This document shows positions 24,965 through 33,801 of a stretch of DNA of 64,000 nt, piece after piece. A program made the position numbers and the translations under genes. The notes under the pieces are model-generated. The model was not told where the DNA came from. It did not search any database and saw nothing but the letters and a program-made list of their open reading frames with translations. The DNA is taken from positions 19,749 through 83,748 of the forward strand of contig JAPOWW010000007.1 in assembly GCA_026707405.1 (NCBI GenBank). The letters are read 5' to 3'. Position 1 is the stretch's first letter. Each line of letters starts with the position of its first letter. Origin of the DNA: Chloroflexota bacterium. GTDB lineage: Bacteria; Chloroflexota; UBA11872; VXNJ01.

Positions 24965-26881
24965 ATGGCAACGATTCAGGCAAGTCCCGATCTGGCCGCC
25001 GTCGACTTGCCTCGATTCACCGTCCAGCTTCCGGATATCGACTACTACCGATCCAACGTCGACTGCGCGGCTGCATGCCCCGTTCACACCGACGCGCGCG
25101 GCTATGTCACCGCCATCGAGCGCGGCGACTACGAAGAGGCGTGGTGGATAGCCAGGCAGCCGAACCCCTTCGCTTCTATATGCGGGTGGATCTGCGCGGC
25201 GCCGTGTGAGTCGGCCTGCCGGCGCGGCAGGATCGACGAGCCTATCGGCATAAGAGGGCTCAAGCGGTTCGCAAACCAAATGCACGGAGTGCTGCGGAAC
25301 CCGCTCGACCTCGGAAACGACCTCAAGACCCCGCAAAACTCAAAGACTGCGGGATCTATCTCCGCGATCCTGGAATACGCCCGCAAGTTCGCCGACGAGC
25401 GAAAGACCGGCGCCAGCGTTGCCATTGTCGGAGCCGGTCCCGCGGGACTAACCGCCGCGCACGACCTCTCGCTCATGGGGCATCGCAGCACGATATTCGA
25501 AGCGTCGTCCGCGCCCGGCGGCGCAATGTATCTGGCCGTGCCGGAACATCGCGTCGACCGGCAAATTGTGGCCGCCGAATGTCAGGCAATTCTGGAGATG
25601 CCCGGTGTCGATATTCACTACAAAACCAGGATCGGCGAGGACATCGGGCTGTCCGAGTTGCGCGCCCGCTTCGACGCGGTGGTGCTGACCACCGGACTAT
25701 GGAGGCTGGATCGACCGGCCATTCCGGGAGCGAATCTCGCTGGGGTGGTGGATACCACAAGCTTCGTCGCTGACGGCCTCATGGGAGAAAAACCGGCGGT
25801 CGGGGAACATGTCATCGTCATCGGTGACGACGATTCCGCTTTCGACGCCGCGCGCTCGGCTGTCCGCTTGCAGCTCGCGGCGGGCAAGACTATCGACGTA
25901 AAGCTATTCAGCGCCTCCACTACCAAGGCGACGCTCGGCGAGAACCAGCAGCGCGAAGCGGAGCTCGAAGGCATTTCGGTCTATACGGGCTGGGAGTTGG
26001 TGGAATGCCTCGGCAATGGCCACGCCCAATCCGTCAAGTGCAGACCGACGGTGCGCAACCCGGAAGGGATGGCTGACCTAGGTGTCGAGCGAGACCGAGT
26101 CCGCGGGACCTGGGAGGCCGAGCTGCCGGCCGATACCGTGATTCTCTCCAGCCTGCGAGGCGGAGATCTCGGCTACCTCGAAGGAATACCAGGCATCAAA
26201 GTGGATCAGGTCATCAAGGCTGACGCTTCGACCGGTAGAACCGGCGCAACCGGCCTTTACTCCGGTGGCGATGTCGTTTCCGGTCCGGCGACGATAATCG
26301 ACGCCGTCCAGGCCGGTCACGTGATCGCCCGAAGCGTGGAAGAGGACTTTCAGGAACAAAAGCTCGTTGTCAGACGCAGCGGCCGGATGACCGTGATCCC
26401 TCCCAGCGACTATCTCGTCGACGGATATCTGGACATTCCGCGGCAGACTCCTGACAGCCTGGAAACCTTCGAGCGAACGAGCGACACGCCCGTTGAGCTC
26501 GCATATGACGAGCGACAGGCGCGCACCGAAGCGGCGCGCTGCCTCAAATGCAACGTCAACACAGTATTTAGCTCCGACATGTGCATACTCTGCAATCTGT
26601 GCGTCGACGTTTGTCCCTACGATTGCCTTCAGCTGGTCGGGCTGGACAGCCTCAAAGGTCACGGGCTGGACTCGGCAGTTAAGGGGCGCTATGGTCTCGG
26701 ACTAGACTTCTTCCGTGCGAATTCCTACGACATGCAGGAAGTTGGAACCGCCCTCATGAAAGACGATGACGTTTGCACGAGATGCGGTCTTTGTGTGGAA
26801 CGCTGTCCGACCGACGTAATAACGATGGAGTGGTTCTCGTTTGACGAAAGCCTTGAGCTTGCGGGTGCGGGCGCAATCTAG
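24965..26881 (+). CDS. Fe-S flavoprotein (GltD-like with two C-terminal 4Fe-4S sites) of an unusual bc-type locus
   Basis: This 638-residue protein has an N-terminal Cys-rich region (CAAACPVHTDARGYV, then SICGWICAAPCESACRRGR) like the Fer4_20 domain of glutamate synthase small subunit. A FAD site follows (VAIVGAGPAGLTAAHDL, residues about 155-172). The second dinucleotide site is degenerate: VIVIGDDDSAFDAAR, where GGG(D/N) is usual. The C-terminus carries two [4Fe-4S] motifs, CILCNLCVDVCPYDC and CTRCGLCVERCPTDV. It would pass electrons between ferredoxin-like clusters and FAD. The degenerate second site casts doubt on NAD(P)H use. The 26-base spacing to cytochrome b indicates one operon. ATG 24965 with AGAGG upstream is preferred over 24911. 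Confidence 0.87.
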   Translation: MATIQASPDLAAVDLPRFTVQLPDIDYYRSNVDCAAACPVHTDARGYVTAIERGDYEEAWWIARQPNPFASICGWICAAPCESACRRGRIDEPIGIRGLKRFANQMHGVLRNPLDLGNDLKTPQNSKTAGSISAILEYARKFADERKTGASVAIVGAGPAGLTAAHDLSLMGHRSTIFEASSAPGGAMYLAVPEHRVDRQIVAAECQAILEMPGVDIHYKTRIGEDIGLSELRARFDAVVLTTGLWRLDRPAIPGANLAGVVDTTSFVADGLMGEKPAVGEHVIVIGDDDSAFDAARSAVRLQLAAGKTIDVKLFSASTTKATLGENQQREAELEGISVYTGWELVECLGNGHAQSVKCRPTVRNPEGMADLGVERDRVRGTWEAELPADTVILSSLRGGDLGYLEGIPGIKVDQVIKADASTGRTGATGLYSGGDVVSGPATIIDAVQAGHVIARSVEEDFQEQKLVVRRSGRMTVIPPSDYLVDGYLDIPRQTPDSLETFERTSDTPVELAYDERQARTEAARCLKCNVNTVFSSDMCILCNLCVDVCPYDCLQLVGLDSLKGHGLDSAVKGRYGLGLDFFRANSYDMQEVGTALMKDDDVCTRCGLCVERCPTDVITMEWFSFDESLELAGAGAI

Positions 26882-26907
26882 TGGCCGCGCGATCTAGGCG
26901 TATCTAA

Positions 26908-28509
26908 TTGATCGCGTTGCGTAACAGACTGCTCAGATCAATCGGGAGACCCGACGATCCGGAAGACGTGACCGGCCAGGCGCGGGCCGCCGTTGGCAAC
27001 TTCCTCCTGCAAATCCATTCGGTCAAGGTCAGCCGCAATAGCCTCACCTGGAAAAGCCCGTATGGGCTCGGGCTGATCGCCCTCTACATGTTCATAATCC
27101 ATTTCGTTTCTGGTCTTGCTCTGACGTTCTATTACGTGCCCAGCGTCGAGCGGGCCTACTTGAGCATGATCGAACTGCAGTCGGAGGTCACCTTCGGCGC
27201 GTTCATCACGAGCCTGCACAGATGGTCGGCGCACGGAATGATCATCTTCCTAGTCCTCCACATGCTTAGAGTCTTCTATACCGGCGGTTACAAGCCTCCG
27301 CGGCAGCTTAGCTGGATTATTGGAGTGCTGTTGCTGATCGTGACCGGTAAGCTGGCGTTCTCAGGCTATTTGTTGCCCTGGGACCAGCAGGCGCTCTGGT
27401 CAGTGCAAGTCGCGAGTGAGGTCATCCGATCCGGACCCATCTTCGGAGAGCATGTGCAGCGGGTCGTCTTCGGCGGACCTGACATCGGTCAGGCGACGTT
27501 GACGCGCTTCTACACCATGCACATGACGGTGCTGCCGCTACTCTCGCTGGGACTCATAGGGGCCTATATTTGGAGCCTGCGTCAGCACGGAGGCTTCGCC
27601 GCCCCCGCTGACGAAAAGCTGAACGGAGCTCAGACGGCGACCAGCCGCTACCAGACCGGGGGCGGTCTCCAGGGCGAGGGCGCATTCCCGCGAAACTCCG
27701 ACAAGACCTATGCGCTGGTGGGTTTGGTAAGAGGTTCGTCCGCCGCGGCCGGTTCCGGTCCGCGCGGCACGGTCATGGCCTGGCCTGCCGTATTCCTGCT
27801 TGAACTGGCGGTCCTGGCCGGCGTGGTACTCGTAATGGCCGCGATAAGCGCGTTCGCCCACGCGCCGCTCGGACCGCACGCCGACCCGGCGATTCCCCGG
27901 AATCCCGCCCTAATGCCGTGGTTCCTGTCAAGCATTCAGGAACTCACGCTCCACATGCATCCCGTCTTCGGCGGAATCATGATTCCCACCCTGTTTGTCA
28001 CCGGACTGTTCGCAATCCCGTTTATCGACTGGGACCGTTCCGGCTCCGGAGAATGGTTCGGCGGCAGAAGGGGAGTCATAGCCGCATTCGGGTCCGCCCT
28101 GGCGGCCGGTTTTATCTGGATAGTCCTCGAGTGGCTGGACCTGGGACGTAACCTCGCCTTCCGGTTGAAAGAGGCCCTCGACCTGACCAAGCTCACCGGC
28201 GGAGAAACGCCCAAGTCATGGCCTGAGTCATTCGGTTTCTTCGGACTCTACGATCTGACCGAATGGTCCTCGTTCCTTTGGGCCGGACTGATCCCGTTTC
28301 TCATCGTCATGACCCTGCTGCTCGTCATTGGAGCCGCCGCAAAGTTCGTGTTCGGCGGCAATCGCCGCGAGGTCATGATCTCGATATTTACGGCCACGAT
28401 CGTGTCGATAATGGTGCTGACGTTTATAGGGTCGGCGATGCGCGGGACCGACATGAATCTATATGCCCCTTGGGACCGGCCGAACATAATTGAACTTGAC
28501 AGGCAGTAG
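26908..28509 (+). CDS. Cytochrome b (b and subunit-IV parts fused), missing one heme ligand
   Basis: This 533-residue membrane protein has about 8-10 transmembrane segments and fuses the b6-like core with a subunit-IV-like part. Helix B carries H104 and H118 (spacing 14) in SLHRWSAHGMIIFLVLHML. GYLLPWDQ is present at 153-160. Helix D has H205 in RFYTMHMTVLPLL, but Ala219 and Tyr220 occupy the places of the fourth heme His. The n-side heme bH should therefore lack a ligand. The PEWY-type quinol motif reads MPWFL at 336-340, with Phe for Tyr. It would take quinol electrons. TTG 26908 is the only reasonable start. It is flanked by the flavoprotein and a Rieske-fold protein. Confidence 0.85.
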   Translation: MIALRNRLLRSIGRPDDPEDVTGQARAAVGNFLLQIHSVKVSRNSLTWKSPYGLGLIALYMFIIHFVSGLALTFYYVPSVERAYLSMIELQSEVTFGAFITSLHRWSAHGMIIFLVLHMLRVFYTGGYKPPRQLSWIIGVLLLIVTGKLAFSGYLLPWDQQALWSVQVASEVIRSGPIFGEHVQRVVFGGPDIGQATLTRFYTMHMTVLPLLSLGLIGAYIWSLRQHGGFAAPADEKLNGAQTATSRYQTGGGLQGEGAFPRNSDKTYALVGLVRGSSAAAGSGPRGTVMAWPAVFLLELAVLAGVVLVMAAISAFAHAPLGPHADPAIPRNPALMPWFLSSIQELTLHMHPVFGGIMIPTLFVTGLFAIPFIDWDRSGSGEWFGGRRGVIAAFGSALAAGFIWIVLEWLDLGRNLAFRLKEALDLTKLTGGETPKSWPESFGFFGLYDLTEWSSFLWAGLIPFLIVMTLLLVIGAAAKFVFGGNRREVMISIFTATIVSIMVLTFIGSAMRGTDMNLYAPWDRPNIIELDRQ

Positions 28510-28569
28510 TCACCGAAAAAGCAATGGGATTGGCCCTTTGAATAGTCGTTCTGGATCGGAGTTCGCCAC

Positions 28570-29067
28570 GTGCTGAACGTCGAGCGGGCTGCTGGTACCG
28601 ATCCCATCCAGCGGAACCTCTTCCGGCTCCTGTTCGTTTCGGTAGCCGGGGTGCTGGCTCCAGTTACGATCGCCGTTGCGGCAATCGCCTTCCTCTGGAC
28701 GCCGCAGACGTCGGTAGGCAGCGTCAACGCCGGTCCGGTCGAGGACTACAACCTCCTCGATATGGTCCTGTTCGAGGAAGGCGAGTTTTACCTAACCCGG
28801 CTGCCCGACAGATTCCTAGCAATCAACCAGCGGTCCACGCACATGCGCTGCAAGGTCGCCTGGGATGCCCCATCCCGACAGTTCATAAGCCCTTGCGATG
28901 GGTCCGTATTCGACGACAAGGGAGAGGTCGTTCGCGGCCCTGCGCCCAGACCTCTCGGGACCCATGCGATCACCATCGAGAACGGCGAGCTGATTATCGA
29001 AGTCGGAGACGAAAACGTGCGCAAGCGTGACAAGTACGATCCTGGGCAGGGCGCTGAAATTGGTTAG
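28570..29067 (+). CDS. Rieske-fold protein lacking most [2Fe-2S] ligands
   Basis: This 165-residue protein has one N-terminal membrane helix (about residues 18-43) and a Rieske domain. Box I, normally CTHLGC, reads STHMRC (89-94). Box II, normally CPCHGS, reads SPCDGS (107-112). Two ligand Cys have become Ser89 and Ser107 and one ligand His is Asp110; only His91 remains. The disulfide pair Cys94 and Cys109 is kept, as is the GPAPRPLG tail, so the fold was retained under selection. The protein should not hold a normal Rieske cluster. It could be structural, a redox disulfide or a different metal site. GTG 28570 has GGAG upstream. The 60-base gap to cytochrome b and overlap with cytochrome c mark one operon. 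Confidence 0.88.
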   Translation: MLNVERAAGTDPIQRNLFRLLFVSVAGVLAPVTIAVAAIAFLWTPQTSVGSVNAGPVEDYNLLDMVLFEEGEFYLTRLPDRFLAINQRSTHMRCKVAWDAPSRQFISPCDGSVFDDKGEVVRGPAPRPLGTHAITIENGELIIEVGDENVRKRDKYDPGQGAEIG

Positions 29068-29563
29068 GCTGAGTACATCCGAGTTTCTAATGGGAGCGGT
29101 GGCGATCCTCGGCGTCGCCGTTGTCGGGGTGGTGATCGCGGCGTGGACTATGGAGCCGTCCCGCATGGCCGGCGCCCAGACCGATTTTCAACCCGTCCGC
29201 CAGCAAATGATGCAGCGGATGGTGGCAGGAACCGGAGCCGTGGCCGAGGTCCCGCAGGCGACGCCTGCGCCGGTCGCCAGTACCGGCGAGTTCGCCGAAG
29301 CTCACGCGCTGTTCCGGTCCAAGGGTTGCATCGCCTGCCATATAGCCCCAGGAATCCCGGAAGCGGTCGGGACCATTGGGCCTGACCTGAATGGTCTCGC
29401 TTCGCGAGCGATGATCGCCGACGTAATGGAGCTCACCGAAGAAAACCTCGCCAAGTGGATCCACGATCCCGTGGGCATGAAGCCCGATACCGTGATGCTC
29501 AACGTCGGCCTCAGCGACCCCGAGGTCGAAACGCTCGTTACCTGGCTACTGTCGCTCAAATAG
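29027..29563 (+). CDS. Membrane-anchored monoheme cytochrome c
   Basis: This 178-residue protein has an N-terminal membrane anchor (about residues 20-42), a Pro/Ala-rich linker, then one c-type heme motif KGCIACH (Cys101, Cys104, His105) and a Met ligand in MKPDTVM (Met157). It is class I cytochrome c on the outer face of the membrane and would accept electrons from the complex. Its first possible start (GTG 29027) overlaps the Rieske-fold gene by 41 bases; TTG 29060 would give an 8-base overlap and is equally plausible. Either way it is coupled to the gene before it. Confidence 0.9.
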   Translation: MTSTILGRALKLVRLSTSEFLMGAVAILGVAVVGVVIAAWTMEPSRMAGAQTDFQPVRQQMMQRMVAGTGAVAEVPQATPAPVASTGEFAEAHALFRSKGCIACHIAPGIPEAVGTIGPDLNGLASRAMIADVMELTEENLAKWIHDPVGMKPDTVMLNVGLSDPEVETLVTWLLSLK

Positions 29564-29621
29564 CTTCCAGACCCGCCGCGCAGCCACACTCACCAGCCGC
29601 GGTTCACCGCCGGCCCACTAC

Positions 29622-29679
29622 CGTGCGTGGTGAGCTTGGCCTGCCCTGAGCCTGTCGAAGGGTCGAACCATGCACGGGA
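29622..29679. repeat. Dispersed repeat, CCTGTCGAAGG..CCATGCACGGG
   Basis: GTGCGTGGTGAGCTTGG, CCTGAGCCTGTCGAAGGGTC and GAACCATGCACGGG resemble the shorter copy at 9244-9274. It lies in the spacer between cytochrome c and lysA. A repeat of this type is common in intergenic regions of many bacteria. Confidence 0.6.
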
Positions 29680-29788
29680 AATACAGTCGCCCCATCTATG
29701 CGGGACCCTGTAGGCGGACCTGAACGAGCCAACCAGACTCACCCGAAACACGAGGCCGGCTACCCGCTAGTCCAGAGTTTTCCCCAGC

Positions 29789-31084
29789 CTAAGCACCCGG
29801 AAACACCGCCAAAAGGTCGTCGTACGTCTCGCGCCGCCGAGACAGAGTTGCCTGCCCATCCTTAACGAAGACCACGGCCGGGCGCAAGGCCATGTTGTAG
29901 TTGCTGGACATAGCCAGGTTGTAAGCGCCCGATGTGGCGGCGGCGACTATATCCCCGTTCCTGAGTTCCGGTAGGGAAACATCCTTGAACAGTATGTCGC
30001 CCGATTCGCAATATCTGCCGGCGATTGTGACCGTCGAGCATTCCCCATCCGCCTCGCGGCTGGCTATATCGACCTTGTATTCCGACCCGTAGAGAGCGGG
30101 CCTGATGTTGTCCGCCATTCCCCCGTCCACCGCAACGTATTTCCGAATGCCGGGAATCTCTTTCAATGTCCCCACCGAGTAGAGAGCCACTCCCGCGTTC
30201 GCCACTATCGAGCGGCCCGGCTCCAGCGCCAGCTCCGGCTCGACACCGGCGGGCAAACCGTCCTTGAATGTGCGGCAAATCACCTTGACGAGCCGTTCGA
30301 TCTCAAGACCGTCGTCCTCCTCGACGTATTGGACTCCGCATCCTCCACCGGGCGATAGGACCTCGGGACATACCCCGTACTTGTCGTGCATTTGCTCCGC
30401 AAAACCCAGCAGCACTTCGACCGTCTGTGCATACGGCTCCGTGTCGAAAATCTGGGAACCGATATGCGCGTGATAGCCGATCAGCGAGACTCCGCTCGAT
30501 TCGAGCGCGAGCCTTACCGCCTCCTCAGCCTGACCGGTGCTGATGGGTAGGCCGAACTTGGAGTCCAGCGCGCCGGTGCGGATGTAGTCGTGCGTGTGCG
30601 CTGAGATGCCCGGCGTGAGCCGCAGCATGACGTTTGCCGTGGTCTGTCGGTCCGACGCGACCTGCGAAATCAGGCGAAGATCATCCAAGCCGTCGACCAT
30701 GAATCGGCCTATCCCCGCCGACAGGCCAAGCTCGATCTCGTCGGGCAGCTTGTTATTGCCGTGGAAAATCACTCGCTCCATGGGAAACTCCGCGGCGACC
30801 GCGCACTGGATTTCCCCCCCGCTCACGGCGTCAAGGCCGAATCCCTCGTCGGCGACTATTCGCAGCACTGCCAGATCGATATATGCCTTCCCGGCATACG
30901 TGACGCTGAAGTTCGGATAATTCTCAGCCAGGACGTCGACGTACGACCGGCACATTGCGCGGATCGTCGCTTCGTCATAGACGTATAGTGGCGATCCAAA
31001 TTCCTGAACAAGGTCGACCACGTCGCAGCCGCCGATCACCAGATGTCCAGCTTCATTTCTGTGTGTGTCTAACGGATATATCAA
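29789..31084 (-). CDS. lysA: Diaminopimelate decarboxylase
   Basis: This 431-residue fold-type III PLP enzyme makes L-lysine from meso-diaminopimelate. The PLP lysine is in TYAGKAY (Lys66), followed by HGNNK, HAHIGSQIF, SPGGGCGVQY, EPGRSIVANAG and CESGDIL. The length fits the family. The gene stands alone on the minus strand and indicates the DAP route, which fits peptidoglycan synthesis with MurT-GatD. Start ATG 31084. Confidence 0.95.
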   Translation of the reverse strand: MIYPLDTHRNEAGHLVIGGCDVVDLVQEFGSPLYVYDEATIRAMCRSYVDVLAENYPNFSVTYAGKAYIDLAVLRIVADEGFGLDAVSGGEIQCAVAAEFPMERVIFHGNNKLPDEIELGLSAGIGRFMVDGLDDLRLISQVASDRQTTANVMLRLTPGISAHTHDYIRTGALDSKFGLPISTGQAEEAVRLALESSGVSLIGYHAHIGSQIFDTEPYAQTVEVLLGFAEQMHDKYGVCPEVLSPGGGCGVQYVEEDDGLEIERLVKVICRTFKDGLPAGVEPELALEPGRSIVANAGVALYSVGTLKEIPGIRKYVAVDGGMADNIRPALYGSEYKVDIASREADGECSTVTIAGRYCESGDILFKDVSLPELRNGDIVAAATSGAYNLAMSSNYNMALRPAVVFVKDGQATLSRRRETYDDLLAVFPGA

Positions 31085-31312
31085 TTCACTAGCTCGCTTG
31101 TTGAGGCCGTTTCACAATGGGCATCGCCAATAATACGATTCTTGCCCGTCCCGTAAGCACCGGCGCTTAGCCGCTCATGAGGCACATGGCATCCGCCATC
31201 CGTGCTCTTGTCTGCATACGGCTCCTGAGAGTCGCAGGCTTCACCCTCCACTTCCCACGTACGATGCTATGGTGCGGCCTCGAAGCTGCATCATGCAAAC
31301 CGCGAGAAGACT

Positions 31313-32065
31313 ATGAATCTCAATGGCGCGGGAGTGCTCGTTACCGGCGCGAGCTCGGGCATCGGACTGGCGACGGCAAGAGCTCTGTTCAGCAAGGGCG
31401 CGCGGCTGGCCGTGGCCGGCCGCGACCGCCAGCGTCTGGCAGATCTGGCTGCGGAGGTCGGCGGTACGGCCATAGTCGCGGATCTCACGGCTGACGAGTC
31501 AATAACGAGGTGCGTCGACGAAGCGGCGAACCATCTCGGAGCAATCGACATTCTGGTGAACAACGCCGGAGTTGGCTGGACAGGAGCCTTCGCGCACATG
31601 CCGGCGATAGATATCGACCATCTCATCCGACTCAACCTGCGTGCCGCGATACTGCTGGCCCGTGAGCTTACGCCTCCGATGATCGCCCGCGGCCGGGGGC
31701 ACATAGTCAACGTGGCGTCGATTGCCGGCCACTTGGGTGTCGGCGGCGAAGCCGTCTATTCCGCCACCAAGGCGGCGCTCATCAACTTCAGCGAAGGCCT
31801 CCGGCAAGAAGTCGCGGACTCCGGCGTCGGGGTTGCGGTTGTCAGTCCGGGAGTGGTCGCCACAGAGTTCTTCAACCGGCACGGTTCCCCTTATTTGAGG
31901 TCATGGCCGCGCCCCATTACGCCCGAAGCGGTGGCCGATGTTATCGTCCGATCTATCGAAACCAACCGCCCGGAGGCCATAGTGCCGAAATGGCTCGGCC
32001 TCGTGGCAAGGCTCAAAGGTAGCTTGCCGGGCGTGTATCGAGCTTTGAACCGCCGGTTTGGCTAG
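31313..32065 (+). CDS. Short-chain dehydrogenase/reductase
   Basis: This 250-residue classical SDR has TGASSGIGLA (cofactor), NNAGVGW, a Ser in VASIAGH and the catalytic YSATKAAL. A C-terminal extension includes KWLGLVARLKGSLPG. The substrate is unknown. It is convergent with hpnH: its TAG stop and the hpnH stop share the bases CTAG (32062-32065). Start ATG 31313 has GAGAAG upstream. Confidence 0.9.
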   Translation: MNLNGAGVLVTGASSGIGLATARALFSKGARLAVAGRDRQRLADLAAEVGGTAIVADLTADESITRCVDEAANHLGAIDILVNNAGVGWTGAFAHMPAIDIDHLIRLNLRAAILLARELTPPMIARGRGHIVNVASIAGHLGVGGEAVYSATKAALINFSEGLRQEVADSGVGVAVVSPGVVATEFFNRHGSPYLRSWPRPITPEAVADVIVRSIETNRPEAIVPKWLGLVARLKGSLPGVYRALNRRFG

Positions 32066-33075
32066 CCGGCGATGCTCTCGAACATCGCTCTGACGGAGTG
32101 CCGAAGCGAGCTTGTCGTTTCCAGCACGGCCGTGGGTTCGTATCCGCAGTGAGCCATGCAGTTGTCGCAGCGGGGATCTCGCCCGCGACCGTATTTTTCC
32201 CAATCGGTCGTTTCGACCAGCTCCTGGTAAGTCTCGACATAGCCGTCAGCCATCAGGTAGCAGGGACGCTGCCAGCCGAAAATCGAGTAGCTGGGAATCC
32301 CCCACGCCGTGCACTGGAAGTCAATTTTCCCTTCGAGAAAATCGAGGAACAGCGGCGAGTGATTGAGCCTCCACTGGCGGCGCTTGCCGTCCGCGAACGC
32401 TTCGCTAAACAGCTTGCGCGCCTGCTCCACCGGTAGAAAGTGCTCCTGATCAGGCGCTTTCCAGTAAGCGTAGCCCGGAGAAATCATCATCGCGTCAACT
32501 TCAAGCTCATTGTTCAGGAAGTCCATCACCGCACGGACGTCTTTCACGGAGTCGTGCGTGAAGATGGTCGTGTTGGTGGTTACGCGGAATCCTTTTTCCT
32601 TCGCCATCTTGATCGCGTCCACCGCAACGTCGAATACTCCCTCCCTGTCCACCGACTGGTCGTGGCGCTCCCGGAGACCGTCAACGTGCACCGCCCACGC
32701 AAAGTAAGGCGACGGTTCGAACAGGTCTATCTTCCTCTTCATCAAGAGTGCGTTCGTGCACAGGTATACGAATTTCTTTCTCGCAATCAGCTCACGCGCT
32801 ATCAGGTGGATCTCCGGGTGAATTAGCGGTTCCCCGCCTGCGATCGAAACCATGGGAGCGCCGCTCTCCTCGATCGCCGCCACGGCAGCCTCCACGGTCA
32901 TCCGCTTCTTAAGGATTTCGACGGGATACTGGATCTTGCCGCAGCCCGTACATGCCAGATTGCAGGCGAACAAAGGCTCTAGCTCGACGATGAGCGGATA
33001 TTTTTCGCGGCCTGCTAGCTTCTGTCTGAGCAGATAGGTAGCGAGCCTCGCTGTCTGCCTTAAAGGTACGCCCAT
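32062..33075 (-). CDS. hpnH: Adenosyl-hopene transferase HpnH (radical SAM)
   Basis: This protein of about 337 residues carries the radical-SAM cluster motif ACNLACTGCGK (CxxxCxxC), SIAGGEPLIHPE and a C-terminal Cys-rich SPASM-like tail (CDNCMAHCGY). It joins 5'-deoxyadenosine to diploptene to make adenosylhopane, the first step in side-chain extension. The start MGVPLRQ at 33075 matches the usual HpnH N-terminus and has GGGAAG upstream. A longer frame to 33120 has no ribosome binding site. It ends the hopanoid operon. Confidence 0.92.
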   Translation of the reverse strand: MGVPLRQTARLATYLLRQKLAGREKYPLIVELEPLFACNLACTGCGKIQYPVEILKKRMTVEAAVAAIEESGAPMVSIAGGEPLIHPEIHLIARELIARKKFVYLCTNALLMKRKIDLFEPSPYFAWAVHVDGLRERHDQSVDREGVFDVAVDAIKMAKEKGFRVTTNTTIFTHDSVKDVRAVMDFLNNELEVDAMMISPGYAYWKAPDQEHFLPVEQARKLFSEAFADGKRRQWRLNHSPLFLDFLEGKIDFQCTAWGIPSYSIFGWQRPCYLMADGYVETYQELVETTDWEKYGRGRDPRCDNCMAHCGYEPTAVLETTSSLRHSVRAMFESIAG

Positions 33076-33171
33076 TAACTTCCCTGCAACATCAAACCAG
33101 CGGTGACTGCTCACGCTCATAGTAATGATTCAGGGCCAAACAGTCGAACCTGCCGAACTTGCTTTGATGCT

Positions 33172-33780
33172 TCAAGCCCCGACCCGATCTCGCTGGTGCA
33201 ATGCCCAATTCCTCAACGCCGGTCCTAAGCGTGTCAGTGTTCGAAGCCCCTTCACGCCGCCGCCTATTGTTTTGATAGGATCAAATAGTTCCCTGCCCGG
33301 CGTATCCACCACCACCCTCACTACGGCCAAGGGTCGACACCGTGCCGTCCGCGCAAGCCAGGCCGATTCCATGTCCACCGCCATCCCACCCGCGCGGTAC
33401 AGCGTTTTGCGCTCGCCACCCCGCACCAGGTGCTCCGACGAAACGATTAGCCCCGACCTGACCCTGATTTCATCACCCCGCAGTGCCAATACTAGGGATT
33501 CCGATTCGAGCGTCAGACAAGAGCCGTCCGGCCCCCGCACTCCGCTCGCGACGACAAGATCACCCGGTTCTAGAGACGGATCCAGCGCCCCGCAAAACCC
33601 GGCAATTACGAGAACCTTTGGATCAATTCTATCGACCATTGACAGCGCTTCTATGGATTTCTCCCTGCCAAGTCCGGTCTTGAGCACGGTAACGCCGGGA
33701 AGTCCTCGTCGCATGGCCCACGCCTCGATGGCCAGCGGCGTGAGAACCAGAAGCCCCTCCGGAACCGAGCGGCTAACCAT
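33172..33780 (-). CDS. hpnG: Hopanoid-associated nucleosidase HpnG
   Basis: This 202-residue phosphorylase/nucleosidase-fold protein has LTPLAIEAWAMRRGLPG, GFCGALDPSLEPGDLVV and the MAVDMESAWLA active-site stretch. HpnG cleaves adenine from adenosylhopane and works right after HpnH. Its place between shc and hpnH fits. It is somewhat short for the family, and the N-terminus is compact. Start ATG 33780, 21 bases after shc. Confidence 0.9.
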   Translation of the reverse strand: MVSRSVPEGLLVLTPLAIEAWAMRRGLPGVTVLKTGLGREKSIEALSMVDRIDPKVLVIAGFCGALDPSLEPGDLVVASGVRGPDGSCLTLESESLVLALRGDEIRVRSGLIVSSEHLVRGGERKTLYRAGGMAVDMESAWLARTARCRPLAVVRVVVDTPGRELFDPIKTIGGGVKGLRTLTRLGPALRNWALHQRDRVGA

Positions 33781-33801
33781 CAGCCGGCTTTCGTTGCGAT
33801 T

